Shown here: one piece after another, positions 54,048-60,821 of the stretch
Layout: each line of letters starts with the position of its first letter
How positions within the stretch are numbered: the stretch's first letter is position 1
Source: Variovorax sp. CAN15
Lineage (GTDB): Bacteria; Pseudomonadota; Gammaproteobacteria; Burkholderiales; Burkholderiaceae_C
Direction of reading: 5' to 3'
Assembly: GCF_030462475.1 (NCBI RefSeq)
Contig: NZ_JASMRZ010000004.1
Span: 57,249 to 118,069 of the forward strand
Length of the DNA: 60,821 nucleotides
Notes under the pieces: generated by a model
What the model saw: only the letters and a program-made list of their open reading frames with translations
The model's database searches: none
Told to the model about the DNA's origin: nothing
Position numbers and translations under genes: made by a program

Positions 54048-55130
54048 ATGGATCGTCGTTCCCTCATAAAAAACGCCGGCATCGCCGGCGTTTTGGCCGC
54101 CGGCATCGCACCCGCCGTCCATGCGCAGACCGCAGTGCGCTGGCGCCTGGCGTCGAGCTTCCCCCGTTCGCTCGACACGATTTTCGGTAGCGCCGAAATG
54201 CTGTCCAAGACCGTCAAGGCCTTGTCCGGCGGCAAGTTCGAAATCTCCGTGCACCCCGCCGGTGAACTGATGCCCGCCTTCGGCGTGGTCGACGCTCTGC
54301 AGGGCGACACCCTCGAAATGGCGCAGACCGCCGCCTACTACTTCACCGGCAAGGACCCGATCTTCGCGTTCAGCTGCGCAGTGCCCTTCGGCCTGACCGC
54401 GCGCCAGACCGACTCCTGGAAGGAATACGGCAACGGCCGCAAGCTGCTCGACGCCTTCTTCGCGCAATACAACTTCCGCACCGCCAGCGCCGGCAACACC
54501 GGCACGCAGATGGGCGGCTGGTACCGCAAGGAAATCAAGACGGTCGCCGACCTGAAGGGCCTGAAGATGCGCATGGGCGGCGGCGTGTTCGGCGAGGCGA
54601 TGGCCAAGCTGGGCGTGGTGTCGCAGAACATGCCCGCCGGCGACGTGTACCAGGCGCTCGAGAAGGGCACGCTGGACGCGGCCGAGTTCGTCGGCCCCTA
54701 CGACGACGAGAAGCTGGGCTTCAACAAGGTTGCCCCGTACTACTACTACCCCGGCTGGTGGGAAGGCGGCGCCGACCTCGAGTTCTTCATCAACAACAAG
54801 GCCTACGCCAAGCTGTCGGACGAGAACAAGGCCATCCTCGACGCGGCCACCAAGGTTGCCGCACGCGACATGATCGCCAAGTACGACGCCTACAACCCGG
54901 TGGCGCTCAAGCGCCTCGTGGCCGCCAAGACGCAGCTCAAGCCGTTCCCCAAGGCGGTGATGGACGCTGGCTTCAAGGCTTCGATGGAAGTCTTCGCCGA
55001 GCACGAGGCCAAGTCGCCCGAGTTCAAGAAGATCCACCAGGACATGCGTACGTTCCAGCGCGACCAGATCCTGTGGAACCGCTTCTCGGAGTACCCGTTC
55101 AACCAGTACATGAACACCGTCAAGATCTGA
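54048..55130 (+). CDS. TRAP transporter substrate-binding protein (DctP family)
   Basis: 360 residues from ATG 54048 (GGAG at 54036); a GTG three codons earlier is weaker. Tat-type signal: MDRRSLIKNAGIAGVLAAGI with an RR-x-x-L-like pair. The DctP fold shows QTAVRWRLASSFPRSLDTIF, MAQTAAYYFTGKDPIFAFSC, MRMGGGVFGEAMAKLGVV and EFVGPYDDEKLGFNKVAPYYY. The last resembles 2-oxo acid-binding TakP and the lactate-calcium TRAP group rather than sialic acid SiaP. It is convergent with, not in the same transcript as, the membrane genes; a strong two-way terminator separates them. This split is unusual. Confidence 0.9.
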   Translation: MDRRSLIKNAGIAGVLAAGIAPAVHAQTAVRWRLASSFPRSLDTIFGSAEMLSKTVKALSGGKFEISVHPAGELMPAFGVVDALQGDTLEMAQTAAYYFTGKDPIFAFSCAVPFGLTARQTDSWKEYGNGRKLLDAFFAQYNFRTASAGNTGTQMGGWYRKEIKTVADLKGLKMRMGGGVFGEAMAKLGVVSQNMPAGDVYQALEKGTLDAAEFVGPYDDEKLGFNKVAPYYYYPGWWEGGADLEFFINNKAYAKLSDENKAILDAATKVAARDMIAKYDAYNPVALKRLVAAKTQLKPFPKAVMDAGFKASMEVFAEHEAKSPEFKKIHQDMRTFQRDQILWNRFSEYPFNQYMNTVKI

Positions 55131-55149
55131 TCCTGCCGCGGTTCACATG

Positions 55150-55187
55150 AAAAAGGCCGGCCCGTGCGAACGGGCCGGCCTTTTTTT
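55150..55187. terminator. Strong bidirectional terminator
   Basis: Stem GGCCGGCCCG (55155-55164) with CGGGCCGGCC (55171-55180) and loop TGCGAA, flanked by A-run on the left (55150-55154) and seven Ts on the right. Perfect 10-bp GC stem with U-tracts in both directions, between the convergent binding-protein and DctM genes. Confidence 0.9.
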
Positions 55188-55221
55188 CATGTACGCCCCG
55201 GAAGGCTCCGGGGCGCGACGC

Positions 55222-57072
55222 TCAAGGCTTGGCCTGCTGCTTGAGCGCGTCCTGCATCGCCTTCATCGGGTCGTCGCTGGCACCGCTGTCCGCCGGGGTG
55301 GGCTCGGGCGCGGGCGCGGGCGCCGCCGTGCCTTCCGCAGCCGGTGCCGCGGGTTCAGCATCCGGCGCCGGCGCAGGCTCGGGAGGGGCGCCGTAGGGGT
55401 CGGCGGGCGTAGCGTCGTTCTCGGGCTGCAGGCTTTCGCGCATCTGGGCACCGATGTCGTCGAGGTTGACCTTGACCTCCTTGTCCAGGCTGCCCGTCAC
55501 GATCTGCGGGAACGCGATCAGCACGCTCACCATCGTGAGCTGGATCAGCACGAAGGGGATCGCGCCCTTGTAGATCTGCATCGTCGTCACGGGCTCCATG
55601 ACCTTCTGCGTCACCCGGTCGACGTACTGCTTGTCGGGCGCCACGGAGCGCAGGAAGAAGAGGGCGAAGCCGAAGGGTGGGTGCATGAACGAGGTCTGCA
55701 TGTTCACCGCGAGCAGCACGCCGAACCAGATCAGGTCGATGCCCAGCTTGTGCGCCACCGGCGCCAGCAGCGGCACCACGATGAACGACAGCTCGAAGTA
55801 GTCCAGGAAGAACGCCAGGAAGAACACCAGCACGTTCACCGCGATCAGGAAGCCCACCGGGCCGCCGGGCAGGCCCGACAGCAGATGCTCGACCCAGATC
55901 GGGCCGTCGGCGGCCTGGAACACCAGGCTGAACACCGTGGCACCGATCAGGATGAACATCACGAAGCTCGACAGCCTGGTGGTCGAGGCCAGGGCCTGCT
56001 TGAGCAGCGGCAGGCTCATGCGACGGCGGATCCAGGCCATGACCAGCGCGCCGACCGCCCCCATCGCGCCGCCCTCGGTGGGTGTCGCGACGCCCAGGAA
56101 GATGGTGCCCAGCACCAGGAAGATGAGCAGCAGCGGCGGGATCAGCACGAAGGTCACGCGCTCGGCCAGCCGGGACAGCAGGTTGAGCTTCAGGCCTTTG
56201 TTGATCAGCGCGATCACCAGCGCCACGAACACGCCGCCGCACATGGCGACCACGACCTTCTCGTCGGTGGCCACGAAGGTGACGGGTTCGCCCTGGAACC
56301 AGGTGTGCACGGCCTCCATGTTGCGTGCCAGCACGACGGCCACGACGGCCGACAGGGCGGTGATGCCGACCAGCGAGGGATAGCCGCCGCTGCCGTTGGG
56401 CTCGCGGAAGGTGCGCGCCTCGGACGGCAGCGCAGGCACCTGAGCGGGCTTGAAGATCGCGAGGAACACGACGTAGAGCACGTACAGGCCCATCAGCATG
56501 AAGCCGGGCAGGAAGGCGCCCTTGTACATGTCGCCGACGCTGCGCCCGAGCTGGTCGGCCATGATGATCAGCACCAGCGAGGGCGGGATGATCTGCGCCA
56601 GCGTACCCGAGGCGGCGATGACGCCGCTGGCCAGCCGCCGGTCGTAGCCGTAGCGCAGCATGATGGGCAGCGAGATCAGGCCCATCGAGATCACCGAGGC
56701 AGCCACCACGCCGGTGGTTGCCGCGAGCAGTGCGCCGACGAAGATCACCGCCAGGGCGAGGCCGCCGCGCATCGGGCCGAAGACCTGGCCGACCGTGTCG
56801 AGCAGGTCTTCCGCCATGCCGCTTCGCTCGAGGATGAGCCCCATGAGCGTGAAGAACGGCACCGCCAGCAGCGTGTCGTTGGCCATGATGCCGATCAGCC
56901 GCTGGGGCAGCCAGGCCATCACCGAGGACTGGAACACGCCCAGCTCGACGCCGACGAGGCCGAAGAACAGGCCGCAGGCACCGAGGCTGAAAGCGACCGG
57001 GAAGCCCAGTAGAAGGAAGCAGATCAGCCCCGCGAACATGATCGGGGCGAAATTGGCGACGATGAATTCCAT
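55222..57072 (-). CDS. dctM: TRAP transporter large permease (DctM) with Pro/Ala-rich tail
   Basis: 616 residues from ATG 57072, about 150-180 more than classical DctM. Order: the IT-superfamily repeats (MEFIVANFAPIMFAGLICFL; LERSGMAEDLLDTVGQVFG; GVVAASVISMGLISLPIML), a large middle insertion of about 80 residues with two extra hydrophobic stretches (VGITALSAVVAVVLARNM), the second half (GVATPTEGGAMGAVGALVMA), and then a disordered tail of about 110 residues rich in Ala, Pro, Glu (PPEPAPAPDAEPAAP). The tail is cytoplasmic or periplasmic depending on topology. It imports the ligand of its DctP using Na+. 20 bp after the small permease gene. Confidence 0.92.
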   Translation of the reverse strand: MEFIVANFAPIMFAGLICFLLLGFPVAFSLGACGLFFGLVGVELGVFQSSVMAWLPQRLIGIMANDTLLAVPFFTLMGLILERSGMAEDLLDTVGQVFGPMRGGLALAVIFVGALLAATTGVVAASVISMGLISLPIMLRYGYDRRLASGVIAASGTLAQIIPPSLVLIIMADQLGRSVGDMYKGAFLPGFMLMGLYVLYVVFLAIFKPAQVPALPSEARTFREPNGSGGYPSLVGITALSAVVAVVLARNMEAVHTWFQGEPVTFVATDEKVVVAMCGGVFVALVIALINKGLKLNLLSRLAERVTFVLIPPLLLIFLVLGTIFLGVATPTEGGAMGAVGALVMAWIRRRMSLPLLKQALASTTRLSSFVMFILIGATVFSLVFQAADGPIWVEHLLSGLPGGPVGFLIAVNVLVFFLAFFLDYFELSFIVVPLLAPVAHKLGIDLIWFGVLLAVNMQTSFMHPPFGFALFFLRSVAPDKQYVDRVTQKVMEPVTTMQIYKGAIPFVLIQLTMVSVLIAFPQIVTGSLDKEVKVNLDDIGAQMRESLQPENDATPADPYGAPPEPAPAPDAEPAAPAAEGTAAPAPAPEPTPADSGASDDPMKAMQDALKQQAKP

Positions 57073-57092
57073 GGTGTTCGGTGCTCGCCTGT

Positions 57093-57728
57093 TCAGTGCT
57101 GAGGCTTGGGCGCGGCGCCCGTTTCGGCCGCGGCTTGTGCGGCGTCCTTTTCGGCCTGCAGGCGCAAGGCCTCGATCAGCTCGGCCTCGGCCGTCTTGTC
57201 GGTCAGGCGGCCCATCGGGTCGGGGCCCTGGCCGCGCAGGAAGGCGATGCGCTTGATGAGCTCCGACCAGCCCTGCAGCAGCAGCAGCGTGAAGCCGGCC
57301 GGCAGCGCCGCCCACACGGGCCAGCGGATCAGGCCGCCCGAGTTGCCGGACATTTCGCCCGATTGATACATCTGGATGACCACGGGCACCGACAGGTAGA
57401 GCACCGTCAGGCACAGCGGGGTCAGGAAGAACGCGAATCCGATGATGTCGATCCAGACCTGCTTGCGCTTGGACAGGCGGCTGTTGAGCACGTCGATGCG
57501 CACGTGTTCCCGGTGCAGCAGCGTGAAGCCGGCGGCGATCAGGAACGACCAGGCGAACAGATACCACTGCACTTCGAGGAAGGCGTTCGAACTGGTATTG
57601 AGCACCTTGCGCACGATGGCGTTGAGTGCGCTGATCACCGTGGCGGCCAGGATCAGCCATATCGCGTACTTGCCCACCTGGGCGTTGAGCCAGTCGATGG
57701 CCCGGGACAGCTTCAGCAAGCCTTGCAT
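57093..57728 (-). CDS. dctQ: TRAP transporter small permease (DctQ)
   Basis: 211 residues from ATG 57728, chosen because GGAG lies 7-10 bases before it; other in-frame ATGs at 57761 and 57812 lack this. Four membrane helices (WLILAATVISALNAIVRKVL; WYLFAWSFLIAAGFTLLHRE with the HVRIDVL motif; IGFAFFLTPLCLTVLYLSVP; PAGFTLLLLQGWSELIKRIA). HREHVRIDV is the DctQ family signature. The tail is Glu/Ala-rich. It pairs with DctM downstream. A large hairpin (57770-57810) lies upstream. Confidence 0.92.
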   Translation of the reverse strand: MQGLLKLSRAIDWLNAQVGKYAIWLILAATVISALNAIVRKVLNTSSNAFLEVQWYLFAWSFLIAAGFTLLHREHVRIDVLNSRLSKRKQVWIDIIGFAFFLTPLCLTVLYLSVPVVIQMYQSGEMSGNSGGLIRWPVWAALPAGFTLLLLQGWSELIKRIAFLRGQGPDPMGRLTDKTAEAELIEALRLQAEKDAAQAAAETGAAPKPQH

Positions 57729-57769
57729 CACATCTCCATTTTTGTATTGGATCGCCTCCATATACGAAC

Positions 57770-57810
57770 GCACCCGACGCACCGGCGTTGTGCGCCGGCG
57801 GGTCGGGTGC
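57770..57810. other. Large inverted repeat upstream of dctQ
   Basis: GCACCCGAC pairs with GTCGGGTGC at the base, and CCGGCG with CGCCGG near the loop TTGTG, with a small internal bulge. No T-tract follows on either side, so it is not an ordinary terminator. It could shape the 5' leader of dctQM. Confidence 0.5.
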
Positions 57811-57894
57811 ATGAGGCGGGGTGGATTTTATAGGTGCAATCGAAAGTGTCGTTTGGGGGGCTACCCGGGGGAAGGGCCGTGGCGATAATGCCGG

Positions 57895-59184
57895 ATGGCC
57901 CACACACCGCGCCTTCCTCCGGCCGCGGCTGCGGCAACGCCGCAGTCCATCGACTCCCCCGACATGTGCCGGGCCGGCCGCGACATGCTGTCGCTGGCGT
58001 TGATCGACGCTCGCAACCACACCCTGCACCTGTTGTCGCTCTTCGAGCAGGCGCTGGGGCGGGCAATGCGCGTGGAGCCGATGCCCGACGTGGTGCCGCC
58101 CGTCTGGCTGGCCGGCTACATCGGCTGGTTCGCCGAATGGTGGATCGGGCGCAACACGCAACGCTCCTTCGGCAGCGACTGTCCGGTGCGTCCGACCCGG
58201 CTGGCGTCCATCGAGCCTGGCGCGGACGACTGGTGGAGCCTGCAGCGGATGCCCCGGGCGCAGGAGCACGCAATTCCGGACCTGCCCGATCTCGCGCAGA
58301 CCAAGGCTTATCTCCTGGACACGCTGGAGAGCACGCTCGACCTGCTCGACAACGCGGCCGAGACCGATGCCGGGCTGTACTTCTACCGTCTCGCGCTGTT
58401 CCACGAGGACATGCGCGGAGAGCAGTTCGTGGTGATGGCGCAGACGCTGGGGCTGCCGCTGGGCGTCGAGCAGGCGCCCATCGCCGTCACCCGCGAGCCG
58501 CTGCTGTTGCCGGCCACGCGCTGGGAGCTGGGCATGCCCGAGAGCGGCTTCGCCTTCGCGCAGGAACGCGCCGCGCACCGGGTGGACGTACCCGAATTCG
58601 AGATCGACGCGCAGCCCGTCACCTGGAACCAGTACATCGAGTTCGTCGAGGACGGCGGCTACGACCGCGAGGAACTTTGGCACGGCGAAGGCTGGCGCTG
58701 GCTCGGCGCGCAGATCGAGGGCCGGCGCGGGCCGCGCCACGTCGAGCAGATCGGCGCGGCGCGCAACGGCACGGGCGGCTCGGTGCTGCAGCGGCGCTTC
58801 GGCGCCACCGTGCGCGCGGCCGGCCACCACAGCGTCGTGCACCTGAACTGGTGGGAGGCCGATGCCTGGGCACGATGGGCCGGGAGGCGCCTGGCTACCG
58901 AGGTCGAATGGGAGATCGCTGCCCACCACGCCGTGCGGCGCGGCTTCCGCTGGGCCGACGTTCATGAGTGGACCGCGGGCACCTTGCAGCCCTGGCCCGG
59001 CTATCGGGCCGATCCGTGGAGCGAGGGTACCGGGTTCGATCCGGCAGCGGGCTTCGGCCGGGCACGCGTGCTGCGTGGAGCGTCGTTCGCGACGCGGGCA
59101 CGCCTGCGATCGCTGCGCCGCCGCGGCTTCGCGCTGCCGGAGCGCGACGACGGCTTCTTCGGCTTCCGTACCTGCGCGCTCTGA
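57895..59184 (+). CDS. DinB/FGE-sulfatase protein related to SenA/EgtB, iron ligands missing
   Basis: 429 residues. N-terminal DinB-like bundle (about 25-185) and C-terminal formylglycine-generating-enzyme-like domain (about 200-429: VDVPEFEIDAQPVTWNQYIE, NWWEADAWARWAGRRLATEV, VLRGASFATRARLRSLRRRG, DDGFFGFRTC). That pair is the architecture of ergothioneine synthase EgtB and selenoneine synthase SenA, which is known from Variovorax. EgtB binds iron by His in WHLxHTxWFFE and by both His of HExxHxE. Here the first position reads GYIGWFAE (Y75) and the second HEDMRGEQ (H170, R174). So only one of three ligands remains, and the usual C-S/C-Se chemistry is doubtful. senB and senC do not flank it. 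Start ATG 57895; alternatives later exist. Confidence 0.85.
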   Translation: MAHTPRLPPAAAAATPQSIDSPDMCRAGRDMLSLALIDARNHTLHLLSLFEQALGRAMRVEPMPDVVPPVWLAGYIGWFAEWWIGRNTQRSFGSDCPVRPTRLASIEPGADDWWSLQRMPRAQEHAIPDLPDLAQTKAYLLDTLESTLDLLDNAAETDAGLYFYRLALFHEDMRGEQFVVMAQTLGLPLGVEQAPIAVTREPLLLPATRWELGMPESGFAFAQERAAHRVDVPEFEIDAQPVTWNQYIEFVEDGGYDREELWHGEGWRWLGAQIEGRRGPRHVEQIGAARNGTGGSVLQRRFGATVRAAGHHSVVHLNWWEADAWARWAGRRLATEVEWEIAAHHAVRRGFRWADVHEWTAGTLQPWPGYRADPWSEGTGFDPAAGFGRARVLRGASFATRARLRSLRRRGFALPERDDGFFGFRTCAL

Positions 59185-59196
59185 CTGTAAAGCTGC

Positions 59197-60639
59197 TCAG
59201 CGCTCGCCGCCGGTCTCGGAGGCAAGCGGCGGCGCCACTTCCTCCAGCGGCTTGCGTTCCGCATCGACCGCGTGGCGCAGCGCCAGCAGCCCCGCCACGA
59301 TGACCAGTCCGGCCCCGATGCAATAACCCACCATCACGGCGCCGCGGCTGCCGGTCTCGATCAGCAGGCCGAACAGCAGCGGCGCCGCGAAGCCGCCCGC
59401 GCCCATGCCGACCGCATAGAAGATCGCGATGGCGATCGCGCGCATCTCCAGCGGAAACACCTCGCTCACGGTGAGATACGCCGAACTCGCCGCCGCCGAC
59501 GCCAGGAAGAACACCGCCGACCAGCACAGCGCCTGACTGCGTGCGTCGAGCCAGCCCTGCATGAAGGCCCAGCCGGTGAGCGCGAGGCCGACGCCCGCGA
59601 GCACATAGGTCAGCGCGATCATGCGGCGCCGGCCCACACTGTCGAACAGCGGCCCCAGCAGCAGCGGCCCCAGCACGTTGCCCAGCGCGAACGGAAAGAT
59701 ATAGAGCGCCACGCTACCCTCGGGCACGCCGTAGAAGCGGGTGAGCACCAGCGCGTAGGTGAAGAAGATCGCGTTGTAGAAGAAGGCCTGCGAAATCATC
59801 AGCGCCAGCGCGACCATGCTGCGTTGCGGATAGCGCTTGAACAGCACGCGGGCCACCTGGCGCATCGGCGGGCTGTTCGGTCTGGCGGCTGTGTAGTTCA
59901 CGACGAAGCCCCGCGGCGCCGGCAGCGGGCCGTGCTGCGCCTCAACCTCTGCTTCTATGCGCTCGACGATGCGTTTCGCCTCGTCGGCCCGCCCGTGCGC
60001 AATGAGCCAGCGCGGGCTCTCGGGCACGTGGCGCCGCACCAGCAGGATGGCCACCGCCAGCACCGCGCCCAGCGCGAACCCGGCGCGCCAGCCCCACACC
60101 GGGCCGATCACGCGCGCGTCGAGCAGCACCAGGCTGAGCGCCGCGCCCAGCGCGGCACCGATCCAGAAGCTGCCGTTGATCGCGAGGTTGACACGCCCGC
60201 GCACCCGCGCCGGAATCAGTTCGTCGATGGCCGAGTTGATGGCCGCGTACTCGCCGCCGATGCCCAGCCCGGTAAGGAAGCGACACAGCGCGAAGAAGGC
60301 GAAGTTCGGCGAGAAGGCCGTGGCCAGCGTGCCCACCGTGTAGACCGCCAGCGTGATCAGGAAGAGCTTCTTGCGCCCGAGCCGGTCGGTCATGCGCCCG
60401 AAGAGCAGGGCCCCGACCACCGCGCCCGCCACGTACACCGAGCCCGACAGCCCGATCTCGCCGGCCGTGAGCCCCAGCGTGTCGGGCCGCTCCAGAACCG
60501 CGCCGATGGAGCCCACCAGCGTGACCTCCAGGCCGTCGAGAACCCAGGCCACGCCCAGCGCGATCACCACGCGCCAATGCCAGCGCGACCACGGCAGGCG
60601 GTCCAGGCGGGCGGGGATGTCGCTGCGCAGAGCCGTCAT
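59197..60639 (-). CDS. MFS transporter (sugar/aromatic-acid:H+ symporter-like)
   Basis: 480 residues from ATG 60639; an in-frame start at 60693 adds 18. Twelve helices. Motif A GRMTDRLGRKKLFLITLAVY, RFLTGLGIGGEYAAINSAID (typical for helix 4 of AAHS/sugar porter members), PESPRWLIAHGRADEAKRIV after helix 6, and helices 10-12 with VSEVFPLEMRAIAIAIFYAV. Helix 1 contains LDGLEVTLVG, shared by the SV2-like/AAHS transporters. The substrate is not evident. It converges with the SenA-like gene, 12 bp apart. Confidence 0.9.
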   Translation of the reverse strand: MTALRSDIPARLDRLPWSRWHWRVVIALGVAWVLDGLEVTLVGSIGAVLERPDTLGLTAGEIGLSGSVYVAGAVVGALLFGRMTDRLGRKKLFLITLAVYTVGTLATAFSPNFAFFALCRFLTGLGIGGEYAAINSAIDELIPARVRGRVNLAINGSFWIGAALGAALSLVLLDARVIGPVWGWRAGFALGAVLAVAILLVRRHVPESPRWLIAHGRADEAKRIVERIEAEVEAQHGPLPAPRGFVVNYTAARPNSPPMRQVARVLFKRYPQRSMVALALMISQAFFYNAIFFTYALVLTRFYGVPEGSVALYIFPFALGNVLGPLLLGPLFDSVGRRRMIALTYVLAGVGLALTGWAFMQGWLDARSQALCWSAVFFLASAAASSAYLTVSEVFPLEMRAIAIAIFYAVGMGAGGFAAPLLFGLLIETGSRGAVMVGYCIGAGLVIVAGLLALRHAVDAERKPLEEVAPPLASETGGER

Positions 60640-60732
60640 GCGCGAAATTATGTGAAGCGCGCCGGCTCCACGGTTGTAGGACCGGCGCTGCAATGCGCCG
60701 GTCGAATGGCTCTGGCGTTCGGGTCCCGGCGT

Positions 60733-60821
60733 TCAGGCCGCGACGGGCACCGACACCTGCCGGATGCCCATGGCCTCGAGCGTGTCGGCAATGGCCGCCA
60801 CCGCGCCCGGGATGCCCGCCT
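60733..60821 (-). CDS. C-terminal end of an unidentified gene
   Basis: 28 codons and a stop enter from the right edge on the minus strand, ending GIRQVSVPVAA. The phrase AGIPGAVAAIADTLEAMGI resembles the tail of molybdopterin-binding xanthine/aldehyde dehydrogenase large subunits (EAGxxGxxxAxxNAxxDAL-x-x-xG), but this is too short to be sure. Confidence 0.45.
   Translation of the reverse strand, partial: AGIPGAVAAIADTLEAMGIRQVSVPVAA

Noticed and set aside
55222..58965. Reading DctM as a 1247-residue protein extending upstream
   Set aside because: The extra 630 residues overlap dctQ and the SenA-like gene antisense; DctM similarity begins at MEFIVANF (57072).

Overview
The window is about 61 kb of GC-rich (roughly 65-70%) bacterial chromosome. 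Gene content, codon use and gene order point to a betaproteobacterium of the family Comamonadaceae, most likely Variovorax or a close relative. The evidence is the xseB-ispA-dxs cluster, the number of solute transporters of the DctA, TctAB and TRAP types, an XRE-cupin regulator, a DinB/FGE protein of the SenA/EgtB family, and a GC-rich intergenic repeat present three times. Genus is inference; no rRNA or other marker gene lies in the window.

Layout. 1-514: 3' end of a flavin-dependent halogenase-like oxidoreductase. 624-5187: glyoxylate-to-glycerate genes gcl-hyi-glxR with a divergent LysR regulator. 5207-8403: carotenoid oxygenase with a DUF2141 protein, then an AI-2E family permease. 8890-15294: an Rhs polymorphic toxin, a translationally coupled immunity candidate, and a low-GC tail holding a second small gene and gene debris. 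15295-17360: dctA plus an FCD-type GntR regulator, with a paired palindromic operator upstream. 17653-22810: a trimeric autotransporter adhesin and a TpgA-like peptidoglycan-binding lipoprotein. 23288-26953: a secreted PASTA-like protein, a DUF72 remnant, a frameshifted rhamnosyltransferase-like gene and a drug-efflux-type MFS gene. 27200-30192: TctB-TctA and an AraC regulator. 30308-33308: a short-chain dehydrogenase and a trypsin-like protease fused to a DRGH-type nuclease. 33629-38844: an apparent catabolic operon (FAD oxidase, M81 peptidase, truncated peptide-binding protein, MHS transporter) facing an XRE-cupin regulator gene, with three copies of one palindrome between them. 39751-41756: a methyltransferase and a secreted M20 peptidase. 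41799-49114: a polyglutamine DUF3300 lipoprotein, then a Zrg-like zinc-uptake set (DUF3299, FtsX-type permease, ATPase, DUF2796), a mercaptopyruvate sulfurtransferase and an EamA exporter. 49250-53934: a Rieske oxygenase and the xseB-ispA-dxs isoprenoid block. 54048-57728: a TRAP transporter whose binding-protein and permease genes are convergent. 57895-60821: a SenA/EgtB-like protein that lacks two of the three expected iron-ligand histidines, an MFS transporter and the 3' end of one more gene.

Most of the window is metabolic and transport housekeeping. The accessory or unusual parts are the Rhs locus, the adhesin with its AT-rich upstream region, the protease-nuclease fusion, the degenerate SenA/EgtB-like protein, and the operon damaged by loss of the end of its peptide-binding protein gene. 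The protease-nuclease fusion at 31179-33308 is the strongest candidate for an undescribed system: both catalytic centres look intact, and a well-spaced internal start could yield a nuclease-only product.
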